Assembly (NCBI GenBank): GCA_038225015.1
Contig: JBBRFB010000012.1
Location: 1 to 42,583 of the forward strand
Length of the DNA stretch: 42,583 nt
Source of the DNA: Schlegelella_A sp038225015
GTDB lineage: Bacteria > Pseudomonadota > Gammaproteobacteria > Burkholderiales > Burkholderiaceae_C
Direction of reading: 5' to 3'
Shown: positions 1 through 7,735 of the stretch, in pieces
Layout of the letters: every line of letters starts with the position of its first letter
Position numbering within the stretch: the stretch's first letter is position 1
Translations under genes and position numbers: made by a program
The notes under the pieces: model-generated
Seen by the model: only the letters and a program-made list of their open reading frames with translations
Databases searched by the model: none
What the model was told of the DNA's origin: nothing

Positions 1-408
1 GTCATCGCAAACAAGACTACCGACTTCTCGAAATGGGCTGTCGAGAAGTTCGGCAATCCGCAGCGACGCATCTACGAGGGCGGCGTCGACGTAGTCCTCA
101 ACTTCACCGGCGGCGATACCTGGGTGCCCTCGCTGAGATGCCTCAAGCGTGGCGGCAGCCTTCTCGTGTGCGGCGCGACGGCCGGCCACGATCCGAAGGA
201 AGATCTTCGCTACGTCTGGAGCTTCGAGATCAAGATCATCGGCTCGAACAGCTTCTACGACGACGACCTCTCGGCGCTGATGGCGCTGATCGCCAGCGGC
301 CGCATCAAGCCGGTGATCGACAAGGTGCTGCCGCTCGAGGAAGCGGCCGACGGCCTGCGCCTGATTCGCGACCGCGAAGTGATGGGCAAGGTCATCGTCG
401 CGCCCTGA
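1..408 (+). CDS. Zinc-type alcohol dehydrogenase/quinone reductase, C-terminal part
   Basis: The frame is open from base 1 to the TGA at 406-408 and encodes the last 135 residues of a medium-chain dehydrogenase/reductase; the catalytic N-terminal domain lies outside the window. Visible are the middle of the NAD(P)-binding Rossmann domain (GGVDVVLNFTGGDTW, then GGSLLVCGATAG) and the usual family ending (LPLEEAADGLRLI, VMGKVIVAP). Such enzymes oxidise alcohols or reduce enones with NAD(P)H; the substrate cannot be told from this half. It is followed after 28 nt by a thioesterase and then by VOC and acyl-CoA synthetase genes on the same strand, so it is probably part of a CoA-linked degradation operon. 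Confidence 0.85.
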   Translation, partial: VIANKTTDFSKWAVEKFGNPQRRIYEGGVDVVLNFTGGDTWVPSLRCLKRGGSLLVCGATAGHDPKEDLRYVWSFEIKIIGSNSFYDDDLSALMALIASGRIKPVIDKVLPLEEAADGLRLIRDREVMGKVIVAP

Positions 409-436
409 CCCCCAACCAACCCGGGAGAACATCGAC

Positions 437-859
437 ATGGAAGACAAGGCGCTCACCGTAGCCGACGTGCAGGCCCTCATCAGCCGCGGGCCGTTCCACC
501 AGTGGCTCGGCCTCGAGGTGCTGAGCGTCGGCGAGGGTCAGATCGAGATCAAGGCGACGTGGCGCGAGGAGTGGGTGGTGAACCCGCAGGGCCGCTACAC
601 GCATGGCGGCATCCTCGCCGCCCTGATCGACCTCACCGCCGACTGGGCCCTGGTGTCGACGACCGGCCGCGGCGTGCCGACGATCGACATGCGCGTCGAC
701 TACCACCGTGCGGCGATGCCGGGCGACCTCACCGTGAAGGGGCAGGTCGTCAAGGCCGGCCGGCAGTTCTCGGTCAGCGAGGCGCGGGTGTTCGATGCCG
801 AGGGGCAGTTGCTCGCGAGCGGCCGCGGCGTCTACGCGACGGCGCCGCCGAAAACCTGA
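437..859 (+). CDS. PaaI-family hotdog thioesterase
   Basis: A 140-residue single hotdog-fold protein. The stretch VNPQGRYTHGGILAALID (residues 48-65) is the PaaI-type active-site segment: an Asn, then HGG at the start of the central helix with an acidic residue in it. The length fits the family. These enzymes hydrolyse acyl- or aroyl-CoA esters in the cytoplasm, often clearing dead-end CoA thioesters in aromatic degradation. A purine-rich GGGAGAA precedes the ATG at 437 and supports this start. It sits 28 nt after the dehydrogenase and 32 nt before the VOC gene, consistent with one transcript. The exact substrate cannot be read from the sequence. Confidence 0.85.
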   Translation: MEDKALTVADVQALISRGPFHQWLGLEVLSVGEGQIEIKATWREEWVVNPQGRYTHGGILAALIDLTADWALVSTTGRGVPTIDMRVDYHRAAMPGDLTVKGQVVKAGRQFSVSEARVFDAEGQLLASGRGVYATAPPKT

Positions 860-891
860 GCAGCGACCCCGTTCGCAGCAAGGCTCGTGAG

Positions 892-1767
892 ATGAGCGTC
901 GAGGTGGACCATGCCGTCATCAACGTGATGACTCGGATGGACGCGGCGGTGGAGCGCTTTTCCAGCCTCGGCTTCACGCTCACGGAGCGCGGCTTCCACT
1001 CCCTCGGCTCGATCAACCATTTGATGATGTTCGGCACCGACTACCTCGAGCTCGTCGGCATCGAGCCCGAGGCGAAGAAGGTGCGCCGGGAGGTGGCCGA
1101 CGGCCCCGTCGGCCTGAACGGCCTCGTCATCCGCACGCAGGACGCCAGGGCGCTTCACGCCACGCTCGCCGCGTCCGCCATCCCCGTCCTCGACGCGGTC
1201 GACTTCGACCGGCCGGTGGCGTTCGAGGGGCGCATGCAGCGCGCCGAGTTCACCACCGTCCGCATCGACCCGGGCTGGCTCTCCGGCGGCCGCGTCTACT
1301 TCTGCGAGCACCGGACGCCGCAGCTCGTCTGGCAGCCGCAGTGGCAGCACCATGACAACGGCGCGGTCGGGCTGGCCGCGTTCACGATCGTCGTACCCGA
1401 TCCAGCCGATGAAGGCGGTCGCTATGCCCGGCTGCTCGGTTGCAAGCCCAAGATGCGGCGGAGCGACGAGGTGGAACTCGATCTCGGCCGCTTCCAGCTC
1501 GTGCTCTGCACCCAGGCACGCTATCTGGAACGCTACGGCGACTGCGCCTCGTCGCGCGTCAACTCTGCGGAAGCCGCCTTCATGGGTGCCCTGTCGGTCC
1601 GCGTCGCGTCGATGCGCCGCGTGCGAGATTGCCTGGCCCGGCCGGCGGCCGCCGACGTGCGCTGGCGCACCTCGGGCGACCCTCGCCACGCCGTTGGAGG
1701 CGACGACGCGGGGGTGACGATTGCAGCCTCGTCGGCCTACGACTGCGCGCTCGACTTCGTCGCGTAG
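892..1767 (+). CDS. VOC-family (glyoxalase-like) protein
   Basis: A 291-residue protein whose N-terminus (VDHAVINVMTRMDAAVERF, then GFTLTERGFH and NHLMMFGTDYLELVG) is a typical first VOC beta-alpha-beta unit of the glyoxalase_3-like group; a second module starts near residue 160 (GLAAFTIVVPDP). VOC proteins bind a divalent metal through His/Glu pairs and act as lyases, isomerases or dioxygenases; this subgroup is poorly characterised, so no reaction is assigned. The frame stays open far upstream, so the ATG at 892 was chosen because the VOC homology begins right after it, with an AGG 8 nt upstream. It lies in the same run as the thioesterase and acyl-CoA synthetase. Confidence 0.8.
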   Translation: MSVEVDHAVINVMTRMDAAVERFSSLGFTLTERGFHSLGSINHLMMFGTDYLELVGIEPEAKKVRREVADGPVGLNGLVIRTQDARALHATLAASAIPVLDAVDFDRPVAFEGRMQRAEFTTVRIDPGWLSGGRVYFCEHRTPQLVWQPQWQHHDNGAVGLAAFTIVVPDPADEGGRYARLLGCKPKMRRSDEVELDLGRFQLVLCTQARYLERYGDCASSRVNSAEAAFMGALSVRVASMRRVRDCLARPAAADVRWRTSGDPRHAVGGDDAGVTIAASSAYDCALDFVA

Positions 1768-1782
1768 GCCGATCGCGTTTCC

Positions 1783-3315
1783 ATGCGCACGCGCTTCAAC
1801 CTCGGCGACCTGATCGACCGCGACAACGGCCGGCTCGACGAGCCCGCCATCATCGACCTGGCCGGCGCCGAGCCGCGGACGGTGAGCTTTCGGGCGCTCG
1901 ACAACATGGCGGCGGCCGCGGCGCGCGGCCTGCTGGCGAGCGGTCTCGTCCGCGGCGACCGCGTCGCGATCCTGTCGGCCAACCGGAGCGAATACCTCGC
2001 CGCCTATCTCGGGGCGATGCAGGCCGGCCTCGTCGCGGTGCCGATCAACTACCGCTTTCCCCGGGAGATGACCGACGTCGTGCTCCGGGATGCGGGCGCG
2101 AAGATCGTCTTCTGCGATGTCGAGCGCCTCCCGGCCTGCCCCGAAAGGCTGCCCGCCGTTGTCTTCGGCGGTGCGCAGACCTCCGCCGGGCCGCGCAGCT
2201 TCGAGGCATTCTGCCGACCCGGGTCGTTCGAGCCGGTCCGGCCGGCCGACGGCGAGACGGCCATGATCCTCTACACCTCCGGCTCGACCGGGCGGCCGAA
2301 AGGCGTCGTCCTCTCGCACGCCAGCCACCTGTGGGTGGTCAAGACGCGGATGGCGGCGCAGGACCTTGCGCCGCACCGGCTCCTCGTCGCGGCGCCGCTC
2401 TATCACATGAACGCGCTGGCGCTGGCCAAGCTCTCCATCGCTTCCGGGGCGACCATGGTGCTGCTGCCGCAGTTCACCGCCGCAACCTACATGGAGGCGA
2501 TCGCGCGCTATCGCTGCACGTGGCTGACCGCCGTGCCGCCGATGATCGCCATGGTGCTGCGCGAGAAGGCGCTCGTGGCAGGCACCGACTTCTCGTCGGT
2601 CGCGTTCCTGCGCATGGGGTCGGCGCCCGTGAGCCCGGCCCTTCTCGAGGCGATCCACCGCACCATGCCCGCCGCCACGGTCGTCAATGCCTATGGAACG
2701 ACCGAGTGCGGGCCCGTGGTGTTCGGCCCGCATCCTGGCGGGCTGGCGCAGCCGCCGCTCTCGGTCGGCTATCCGCATCCGCTCGTCTCGCTGCGTCTCG
2801 TCGACGGCAGCGACCGTCAGGCGACGCAGGGCGTGCTCGAGATGAACTCGCCGGCGCGCATGACCGGCTACCACGACCGACCCGACATCCCGCCGCCCTT
2901 CGCCGCAGACGGCTTCTACATCACCGGCGACGTGTTCCGACGCGACGGCGACGGGTTCCATTACTTCGTCGGCCGGACCGACGACATGTTCGTGTGCGGC
3001 GGCGAGAACATCTACCCGGGCGAGGTCGAGAAGCTCCTCGAGCGGCACGCTGCCGTGGCACAGGCCTGCGTCGTTCCCGTCGACGACGAGGTCAAGGGCA
3101 AGAAGCCGGTCGCGTTCTGCGTGCGGCGCGAAGGCGTGGCCGTGAGCGAAGACGAGCTGAAGCGGTTCGCGCTCGCACACGCCCCGGCGTACATGCACCC
3201 CCGCGCGGTCTGGTTTCTCGACCGGCTCCCGCTCACCACGACCAACAAGGTCGACCGCAAGGCACTGCTCGATCGCGCCGCAGCGTCCACCCTATCATCC
3301 GGACGTGAGCCTTGA
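1783..3315 (+). CDS. AMP-dependent acyl-CoA synthetase/ligase
   Basis: A 510-residue ANL-superfamily enzyme that would activate a carboxylic acid via the acyl-adenylate and transfer it to CoA. The ATP-binding P-loop is at residues 164-175 (YTSGSTGRPKGV), the A5 region reads NAYGTTECGP, the hinge region is GRTDDMFVCGGENIYPGEVE, and the C-terminal catalytic Lys lies in LTTTNKVDRKAL. Length and motif order are normal for the family. The ATG at 1783 is 15 nt after the VOC stop; the TGA overlaps the TTG start of the regulator by 4 nt, so translation is probably coupled. With thioesterase and dehydrogenase neighbours it probably serves degradation of an aromatic or fatty acid; the acid is unknown. 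Confidence 0.92.
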   Translation: MRTRFNLGDLIDRDNGRLDEPAIIDLAGAEPRTVSFRALDNMAAAAARGLLASGLVRGDRVAILSANRSEYLAAYLGAMQAGLVAVPINYRFPREMTDVVLRDAGAKIVFCDVERLPACPERLPAVVFGGAQTSAGPRSFEAFCRPGSFEPVRPADGETAMILYTSGSTGRPKGVVLSHASHLWVVKTRMAAQDLAPHRLLVAAPLYHMNALALAKLSIASGATMVLLPQFTAATYMEAIARYRCTWLTAVPPMIAMVLREKALVAGTDFSSVAFLRMGSAPVSPALLEAIHRTMPAATVVNAYGTTECGPVVFGPHPGGLAQPPLSVGYPHPLVSLRLVDGSDRQATQGVLEMNSPARMTGYHDRPDIPPPFAADGFYITGDVFRRDGDGFHYFVGRTDDMFVCGGENIYPGEVEKLLERHAAVAQACVVPVDDEVKGKKPVAFCVRREGVAVSEDELKRFALAHAPAYMHPRAVWFLDRLPLTTTNKVDRKALLDRAAASTLSSGREP

Positions 3316-3857
3316 GCGCTGCCGATAAATTGGACGACATCGATCGCCGACTGCTCGCCCTGCTGCAGGAGGATGCCAGCCGCCCGGTAAGCGAGCTGGC
3401 CGCCCTGGTCGGCCTGTCGACGACGCCCTGCTGGAAGCGGATTCACAACCTCAAGGAAGAGGGAATCATCTGCAAGGAAGTGGTTCTCTGCGACCCCGAC
3501 AAGCTCGACCTCGGCACGACCGTCTTCGTCGAGATCTCGACCAACCAGCACAACGAGACGTGGCTGAAGAAGTTTGCCCAGGCCGTGCAGGCGATCCCCG
3601 AGATCGTCGACGTCTACCGGATGAGCGGCGACGTCGACTACCTGCTGCGCGTGGTCGTGAAGGACATCCAGGGCTATGACGCGGTCTACCGCCGTCTGAT
3701 CCACAGCTGCGAACTGCACGACGTCAGCTCCAGCTTCGCGATGGAGCGGATCAAGTCGTCGACCGCCCTGCCGGTGGGTGGATCGTTGCCGCCGAAGCCG
3801 GCGGCGCCGGCCAAGCCCAAGGCCGGCAAGCGAGCGGTACGGGACGCCGGCCGCTGA
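3312..3857 (+). CDS. Lrp/AsnC-family transcriptional regulator
   Basis: A 181-residue regulator. Residues 5-60 form the AsnC-type winged helix-turn-helix (DDIDRRLLALLQED, then VSELAALVGLSTTPCWKRI) and residues about 66-150 the RAM ligand-binding/oligomerisation domain (IVDVYRMSGDVDYLLRV). The Ala/Pro/Lys-rich tail after residue 155 is extra. The start is TTG at 3312, overlapping the synthetase stop in TTGA; no better start exists in frame. Lrp-type proteins usually sense amino acids or small acids. Being last in the preceding operon suggests it regulates those genes. It converges with the thiol dioxygenase gene 28 nt away, so control of that gene is possible but not shown. Confidence 0.9.
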   Translation: MSAADKLDDIDRRLLALLQEDASRPVSELAALVGLSTTPCWKRIHNLKEEGIICKEVVLCDPDKLDLGTTVFVEISTNQHNETWLKKFAQAVQAIPEIVDVYRMSGDVDYLLRVVVKDIQGYDAVYRRLIHSCELHDVSSSFAMERIKSSTALPVGGSLPPKPAAPAKPKAGKRAVRDAGR

Positions 3858-3885
3858 GCCGGAGCTGGCGCGACGCGGGTTCGCC

Positions 3886-4455
3886 TCAGGCCGCGACGCG
3901 GACGAGGCGATTCACGTGCGTCGCGACGCGGGCGCCGTCGACACCGTAGGCGTGCACCGAGATCGCGGTCCGGTCGCCGGCGTTGCCGAGGCAGTGGATC
4001 TCGTCGAGCCCCGCATGCGAGAAACGGGCCGTGCCGGCCGGGCATGCCGTCGTCCGCAGCGGCCTGGCCATCGCGATGTCGGCCACGTAGCCGTAGTCCG
4101 ACTCCTGCAACGCTCCGGCAACGACGCCATAGCTGCACCAGGTGTAGTGGCTGTGGACCGGGCTGAATTGCCCCGGCTCCCAGACCAGTGCGACCAGGGT
4201 GTAGCGCCCGGCGGGGTCGGCATGAAGCAGGTGACGCGCATAGCGCTCCGCATGGCCGCGGCAATGCCGCAGCGCGAGCAGCTCTGCCTCGAGGCAGCCC
4301 CGCCCCATCGCATCTGCCACGGCGAACTCCAGTACCTCGCTCGGACCGGCGCAGGCCGTGTCGAGCGCCTCGACGAGGCTGGCGAGGGCAGACCCCGGCG
4401 CCAGGCGAGCTGCGCCGCCAAGGCCGGAGGGCGTTGGATTATGTTTTCGCAACAC
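3886..4455 (-). CDS. Cysteine dioxygenase-type thiol dioxygenase (cupin)
   Basis: A 189-residue protein of the cysteine dioxygenase type I family, which oxidises a thiol (cysteine, 3-mercaptopropionate or mercaptosuccinate) to the sulfinate with a mononuclear iron. The three-His iron site is visible as H101 and H103 in PVHSHYTWC and H154 in DEIHCLGN; VWEPGQFSPVHSH is the family hallmark. Bacterial members differ in substrate and this one cannot be assigned. The GTG start at 4455 is the only start that keeps the full fold; a TATAAT lies just 7 nt upstream, so the message may have almost no leader. The gene is convergent with the Lrp-type regulator. Confidence 0.85.
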   Translation of the reverse strand: MLRKHNPTPSGLGGAARLAPGSALASLVEALDTACAGPSEVLEFAVADAMGRGCLEAELLALRHCRGHAERYARHLLHADPAGRYTLVALVWEPGQFSPVHSHYTWCSYGVVAGALQESDYGYVADIAMARPLRTTACPAGTARFSHAGLDEIHCLGNAGDRTAISVHAYGVDGARVATHVNRLVRVAA

Positions 4456-4461
4456 AGGCTG

Positions 4462-4467
4462 ATTATA
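4462..4467 (-). promoter_or_regulatory. Candidate -10 box of the thiol dioxygenase gene
   Basis: On the minus strand the sequence reads TATAAT, a perfect sigma70 -10 hexamer in otherwise GC-rich DNA. No good -35 hexamer sits at the expected distance. The predicted transcription start falls at or next to the GTG start codon at 4455, which would make the mRNA leaderless. Confidence 0.35.
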
Positions 4468-4477
4468 GATTGCATTT

Positions 4478-4499
4478 CCGCGAATTCCTAGTATCGCGG
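4478..4499. repeat. Short inverted repeat upstream of the thiol dioxygenase gene
   Basis: CCGCGA at 4478-4483 is the reverse complement of TCGCGG at 4494-4499, separated by 10 nt. It covers the place where a -35 element would lie for the TATAAT at 4462-4467, so it could be an operator; a hairpin ending the DUF1295 transcript is the alternative. There is no T-run. Confidence 0.3.
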
Positions 4500-4528
4500 T
4501 AGACGTTTCTACGACGTCCGCCTGTCCC

Positions 4529-5317
4529 TCAGGATGGCGTGCCGAGGCGAACCGGCCCGGGAAAGAAGGCGTTGGTCCGCGCGATGTAGTCGCGGTACGC
4601 CGGCCGCCGTTCGCCGATGTCCTTCTCGAGCAGGCCGACGCCCGACACCTTCAGCAGCAGCACGCTCATGACGATCGGCGAGACCACGCTCCACCAGCCG
4701 CCGGCGGCCAGCGCCATCGCGAAGAGGCCCCACCAGACGCAGAACTCGCCGAAGTAGTTCGGGTGCCGCGTGTAGCGCCAGAGGCCCGTGTCCATGACGC
4801 GGCCCTTGTTCGCCGGATGCGACTTGAAGCGGGCGAGCTGCTGGTCGCCGACGGCCTCGAACACCAGCCCGACGACGACGACCGCCGCGCCGACCGCATC
4901 GAGCACGCCGAAAGCGGTGGAGCCGGCGAAGGCGACGAGGAGCGGCGTCGAGACCAGCCAGGCGAGCACGGCCTGCAGCACGAAGATCAGGTAGACGCTC
5001 TTCAGCGCGAAGTTCGGCTCGTTGCGGGCGCGGATGACCTGGTAGCGGCGATCTTCGCCATGACCCCAGTTGCGCCACGTCACGTAGAGGGCCAGGCGCA
5101 CCGCCCAGGCCACGAGCAGCACGACCATCACCGCCGTTCGGGTGTCCCAGCTCGACAGGACGATTGCATACGCCACCGTTGGCAGCGCGATGAGGAGAGA
5201 CCAGACACGGTCGACCAGGCTGACGTCGTGCCGAACGAGGCTCGCGAGCCAGGTGAGCAGAGCCGCACCCAGGACGACGGCGAAGCCGGCCAGCGCCGCG
5301 GTGGCGACGGCGTTCAC
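4529..5317 (-). CDS. DUF1295 membrane protein (steroid 5-alpha-reductase-like)
   Basis: A 262-residue integral membrane protein with about six to seven hydrophobic segments and the signature GLWRYTRHPNYFGE (residues 178-191), shared by DUF1295, steroid reductase and isoprenylcysteine methyltransferase-like families. The C-terminus GERRPAYRDYIARTNAFFP is also typical. Start is GTG at 5317, overlapping the stop of the methyltransferase gene in GTGA, so the two are translationally coupled. Pairing of DUF1295 with a CFA-like methyltransferase recurs in operons for membrane lipid modification; a reductase or lipid-modifying role is inferred, not shown. Confidence 0.88.
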   Translation of the reverse strand: MNAVATAALAGFAVVLGAALLTWLASLVRHDVSLVDRVWSLLIALPTVAYAIVLSSWDTRTAVMVVLLVAWAVRLALYVTWRNWGHGEDRRYQVIRARNEPNFALKSVYLIFVLQAVLAWLVSTPLLVAFAGSTAFGVLDAVGAAVVVVGLVFEAVGDQQLARFKSHPANKGRVMDTGLWRYTRHPNYFGEFCVWWGLFAMALAAGGWWSVVSPIVMSVLLLKVSGVGLLEKDIGERRPAYRDYIARTNAFFPGPVRLGTPS

Positions 5318-6378
5318 GCGGCTGCCGTCGCCGGCCGCAGGCGCGGCTCGAAGAGATAGTGGCTCACCGCCCAGCACTGCCCGCCGTCGTGGCCGAACAG
5401 CTCGGCGCAGGAGAGGAAGAAGAGCCGCCAGCGCACCCACCAGGTGGCCGCGTCGCTGCCGTAGGTCGTCTCGAACAGGGGCCAGAGGGCGCTCCTCGCC
5501 AGGTCCATGTTGGCCAGCCACGCCTCGGCCGTCCGCTGGTAGTGCGTGCCGCTCCAGCGCCAGCGGTCGACGAGGCGCAGGTCGTCCTGGAAGCGCGGCG
5601 CGAGGTCGTCGCTGGGCATCATGCCGCCGGAGAAGAAGTGCCGGCTCATCCAGTCGCTCTCGTCGCGCTCGACGAAGGCGTAGGGCGTCGTCCGGTGCGC
5701 GAACACGTGCATGAAGAAGCGACCGCCGGGTACGAGCCAGCCGGCGACACGGCGGAATGCCTCGGGCCAGTTGCGAAGGTGCTCGAACATCTCGACCGAG
5801 ACGACCCGGTCGAAGCGATCGGAGGTCGCGAAGTCGTTCATGTCGCCGGTCACGACCCTCAGGTTGCCGAGGCCGCGCCGGTAGGCTTCGGTCTCGATGA
5901 ACTGGCGCTGCGAGTGCGAATTCGAGAGCGCCGTGATCGCGCTTGCCGGGTAATGCTCGGCCATCCACAGGCTGAGCGAGCCCCAGCCGCAACCGAGCTC
6001 GAGGACCCGCTGACCGTCGGCCAGGACAGCGCGCTCGCAGGTCGCGGCCAGCGCCGCCGCCTCGGCGTCGGCCAGAGTCGGCGTGCCGTCGTCCCAGTAG
6101 CAGCCGCTGTACTTTCGATGCGGCCCGAGCACGCGGCCGAAGAACTCGGCCGGCACGTCGTAGTGCTGCTCGTTGGCCTTGTCGGGCAGCAGGGCAACCG
6201 GCGCCTGCGCCAGCGTCTCGGCGAACGCCTGGGCGAGCCGGGCCGAGGCCTCGATGTCGCCGTCGCCGATCTCCTCCAGCCGCTGGCGCAGGAGGCGACG
6301 GATGCCGAGCCGGACCACCCGGTCTGGAACGAGGCCCTGCTCAACCCAGCCGAGCGCTGTGGCGGTGCGTGTGTTCAT
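5314..6378 (-). CDS. Cyclopropane-fatty-acid-synthase-like SAM methyltransferase
   Basis: A 354-residue member of the CFA synthase/mycolic acid methyltransferase family. QHYDVPAEFF (residues 71-80) and RKYSGCYWDD mark the substrate entry region, LELGCGWGSL (126-135) is SAM motif I, and FDRVVSVEMFEH precedes the active site. It lacks the roughly 80-residue N-terminal extension of E. coli Cfa, as many homologues do. It should transfer a methyl or methylene group from SAM to an unsaturated acyl chain of a membrane phospholipid. The gene is first in a two-gene operon with DUF1295 and divergent from the ketosynthase unit, sharing a 157-bp control region. The exact lipid product (cyclopropane, branched or furan acid) is open. 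Confidence 0.88.
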   Translation of the reverse strand: MNTRTATALGWVEQGLVPDRVVRLGIRRLLRQRLEEIGDGDIEASARLAQAFAETLAQAPVALLPDKANEQHYDVPAEFFGRVLGPHRKYSGCYWDDGTPTLADAEAAALAATCERAVLADGQRVLELGCGWGSLSLWMAEHYPASAITALSNSHSQRQFIETEAYRRGLGNLRVVTGDMNDFATSDRFDRVVSVEMFEHLRNWPEAFRRVAGWLVPGGRFFMHVFAHRTTPYAFVERDESDWMSRHFFSGGMMPSDDLAPRFQDDLRLVDRWRWSGTHYQRTAEAWLANMDLARSALWPLFETTYGSDAATWWVRWRLFFLSCAELFGHDGGQCWAVSHYLFEPRLRPATAAA

Positions 6379-6379
6379 G

Positions 6380-6493
6380 AAGGAAAACCTTTCCCTGCGC
6401 CTGAGCGACCCCGCTGCTTCGGCCGCGCGGCCGGGTGGCGCTGGCGTGGCAGGGGTGGCGCAAGCTGTCCTTACGCAGGCCGGACAGGTCCGG
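6380..6493. promoter_or_regulatory. Divergent control region with inverted repeats
   Basis: The space between the CFA-like gene and the ketosynthase gene holds three inverted repeats: AAGG-AAAA-CCTT at 6380-6391, right at the methyltransferase start; CTGTCC (6465-6470) with GGACAG (6482-6487); and CCGGAC-AG-GTCCGG at 6480-6493. They are possible operators for the two divergent units. I found no convincing -35/-10 pair. Confidence 0.3.
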
Positions 6494-6535
6494 ATTCAAC
6501 CCATAATCGCCCCGCTTTCTCATCGTATCGTCATC

Positions 6536-7735
6536 GTGCCGCAGCGCATCGCTCCCCTCCAGATCACGGCATACACGGCGACGACGGCGGCTGGCCCGGG
6601 CAAGGCTGCATTGCTCGCGGCGCTCGCCGGCCACCGCAGCGCGCTGACACCGAACGATTTCGGTCCCGAGCCGCTGCCCACCTGGATCGGTCGGGTCGCT
6701 GCCATCGAGGCGTCGCCGCTGCCGGCGCCGCTGGCGGCCTGGGAGTGCCGGAACAACCGCCTTGCCTGGCTCGGCCTCGCCGCCGACGGCTTCATCGACG
6801 CCGTCCACGCTGCGCGCGAACGCCACGGTGCGACCCGGATCGCGCTCGTCCTCGGCACCTCGACGTCGAGCATCGGTGCCACCGAGGACGCCTACCGCGC
6901 GCTCGACGCCGAAGGCCGGTTCCCGGCCGGCAACCGCAACCCGCGGGTGCACACGATGCACTCGCTCGGCGGCTTCGTGCAGGAAGCGCTCGCCCTCGAA
7001 GGGCCCAACGTCACGGTCTCGACGGCGTGCTCGTCGAGCGCGAAGGTCTTCGCCACCGCCGAGCGGATGATCCGGCTCGGCCTGGTCGACGCGGTCGTCG
7101 TCGGCGGCGTCGACACGCTGTGCGGCAGCGTCCTCTTCGGCTTCAACGCCCTGCAGCTGGTGTCGACCGAGCCGTGCCGGCCGTTCGACGCCGCAAGAAG
7201 CGGCATCAGTCTCGGTGAAGCGGCCGGCTTCGCCCTGCTCGAGCGCGCGGAGGCCGGGTCTGCGGCGCCGCGGCTCGTCGGCTACGGCGAATCGAGCGAC
7301 GCCCACCACATGTCGACGCCGCACCCCGAGGGGCTCGGTGCCGAGCGGGCGCTCGACGACGCCCTGGCGCGGGCCGGCATCGGCGCCGAGGCCGTCGCCT
7401 ACGTCAACCTGCACGGCACGGCCAGCGCAAAGAACGACGAGGTCGAGGCCGCCCTGGTGGCGCGCCGCTTCCCCGCGAGCACGCATGCCAGCTCGACCAA
7501 GGGGCTCACCGGCCACACGCTGGGCGCGGCAGGCATCGTCGAGGCGGTGGCGAGCCTCCTGGCGATCGACGCCGGCCTCAGGCCGGGCACCGTCAACACG
7601 CGGGACCTCGACGCCGTCTGCGGGCCGCAGATCCGGCTCGCGCCGGCGCAAGGCGAGGTGCGCTACGCGCTCAGCAACTCGTTCGGCTTCGGCGGCAACA
7701 ACTGCGTCCTCGTCTTCGAAGGCGCGGCGCGATGA
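6536..7735 (+). CDS. Beta-ketoacyl synthase (FabB/FabF-like, aryl-polyene type)
   Basis: A 399-residue ketosynthase with the full catalytic triad: Cys165 in VSTACSSSAK, His293 in NLHGTASAKND and His327 in SSTKGLTGHTLGAAG; the closing motif SNSFGFGGNN is intact. It would catalyse decarboxylative Claisen condensation of an acyl starter with malonyl-ACP. It resembles the catalytic ketosynthase (ApeO type) of aryl polyene clusters, which works as a heterodimer with a chain-length-factor protein, and the next gene overlapping it in ATGA is such a protein. The GTG at 6536 gives the family's usual start just before LQITAYTATTAAG, but no clear ribosome binding site precedes it, so the start is uncertain by some codons. 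No ACP, ketoreductase or dehydratase gene is nearby. Confidence 0.9.
   Translation: MPQRIAPLQITAYTATTAAGPGKAALLAALAGHRSALTPNDFGPEPLPTWIGRVAAIEASPLPAPLAAWECRNNRLAWLGLAADGFIDAVHAARERHGATRIALVLGTSTSSIGATEDAYRALDAEGRFPAGNRNPRVHTMHSLGGFVQEALALEGPNVTVSTACSSSAKVFATAERMIRLGLVDAVVVGGVDTLCGSVLFGFNALQLVSTEPCRPFDAARSGISLGEAAGFALLERAEAGSAAPRLVGYGESSDAHHMSTPHPEGLGAERALDDALARAGIGAEAVAYVNLHGTASAKNDEVEAALVARRFPASTHASSTKGLTGHTLGAAGIVEAVASLLAIDAGLRPGTVNTRDLDAVCGPQIRLAPAQGEVRYALSNSFGFGGNNCVLVFEGAAR

Noticed and set aside
832..3198. Long minus-strand open frame opposite the VOC and acyl-CoA synthetase genes
   Set aside because: Low-complexity Arg/Asp/His-rich translation without motifs; the plus-strand genes explain the region.
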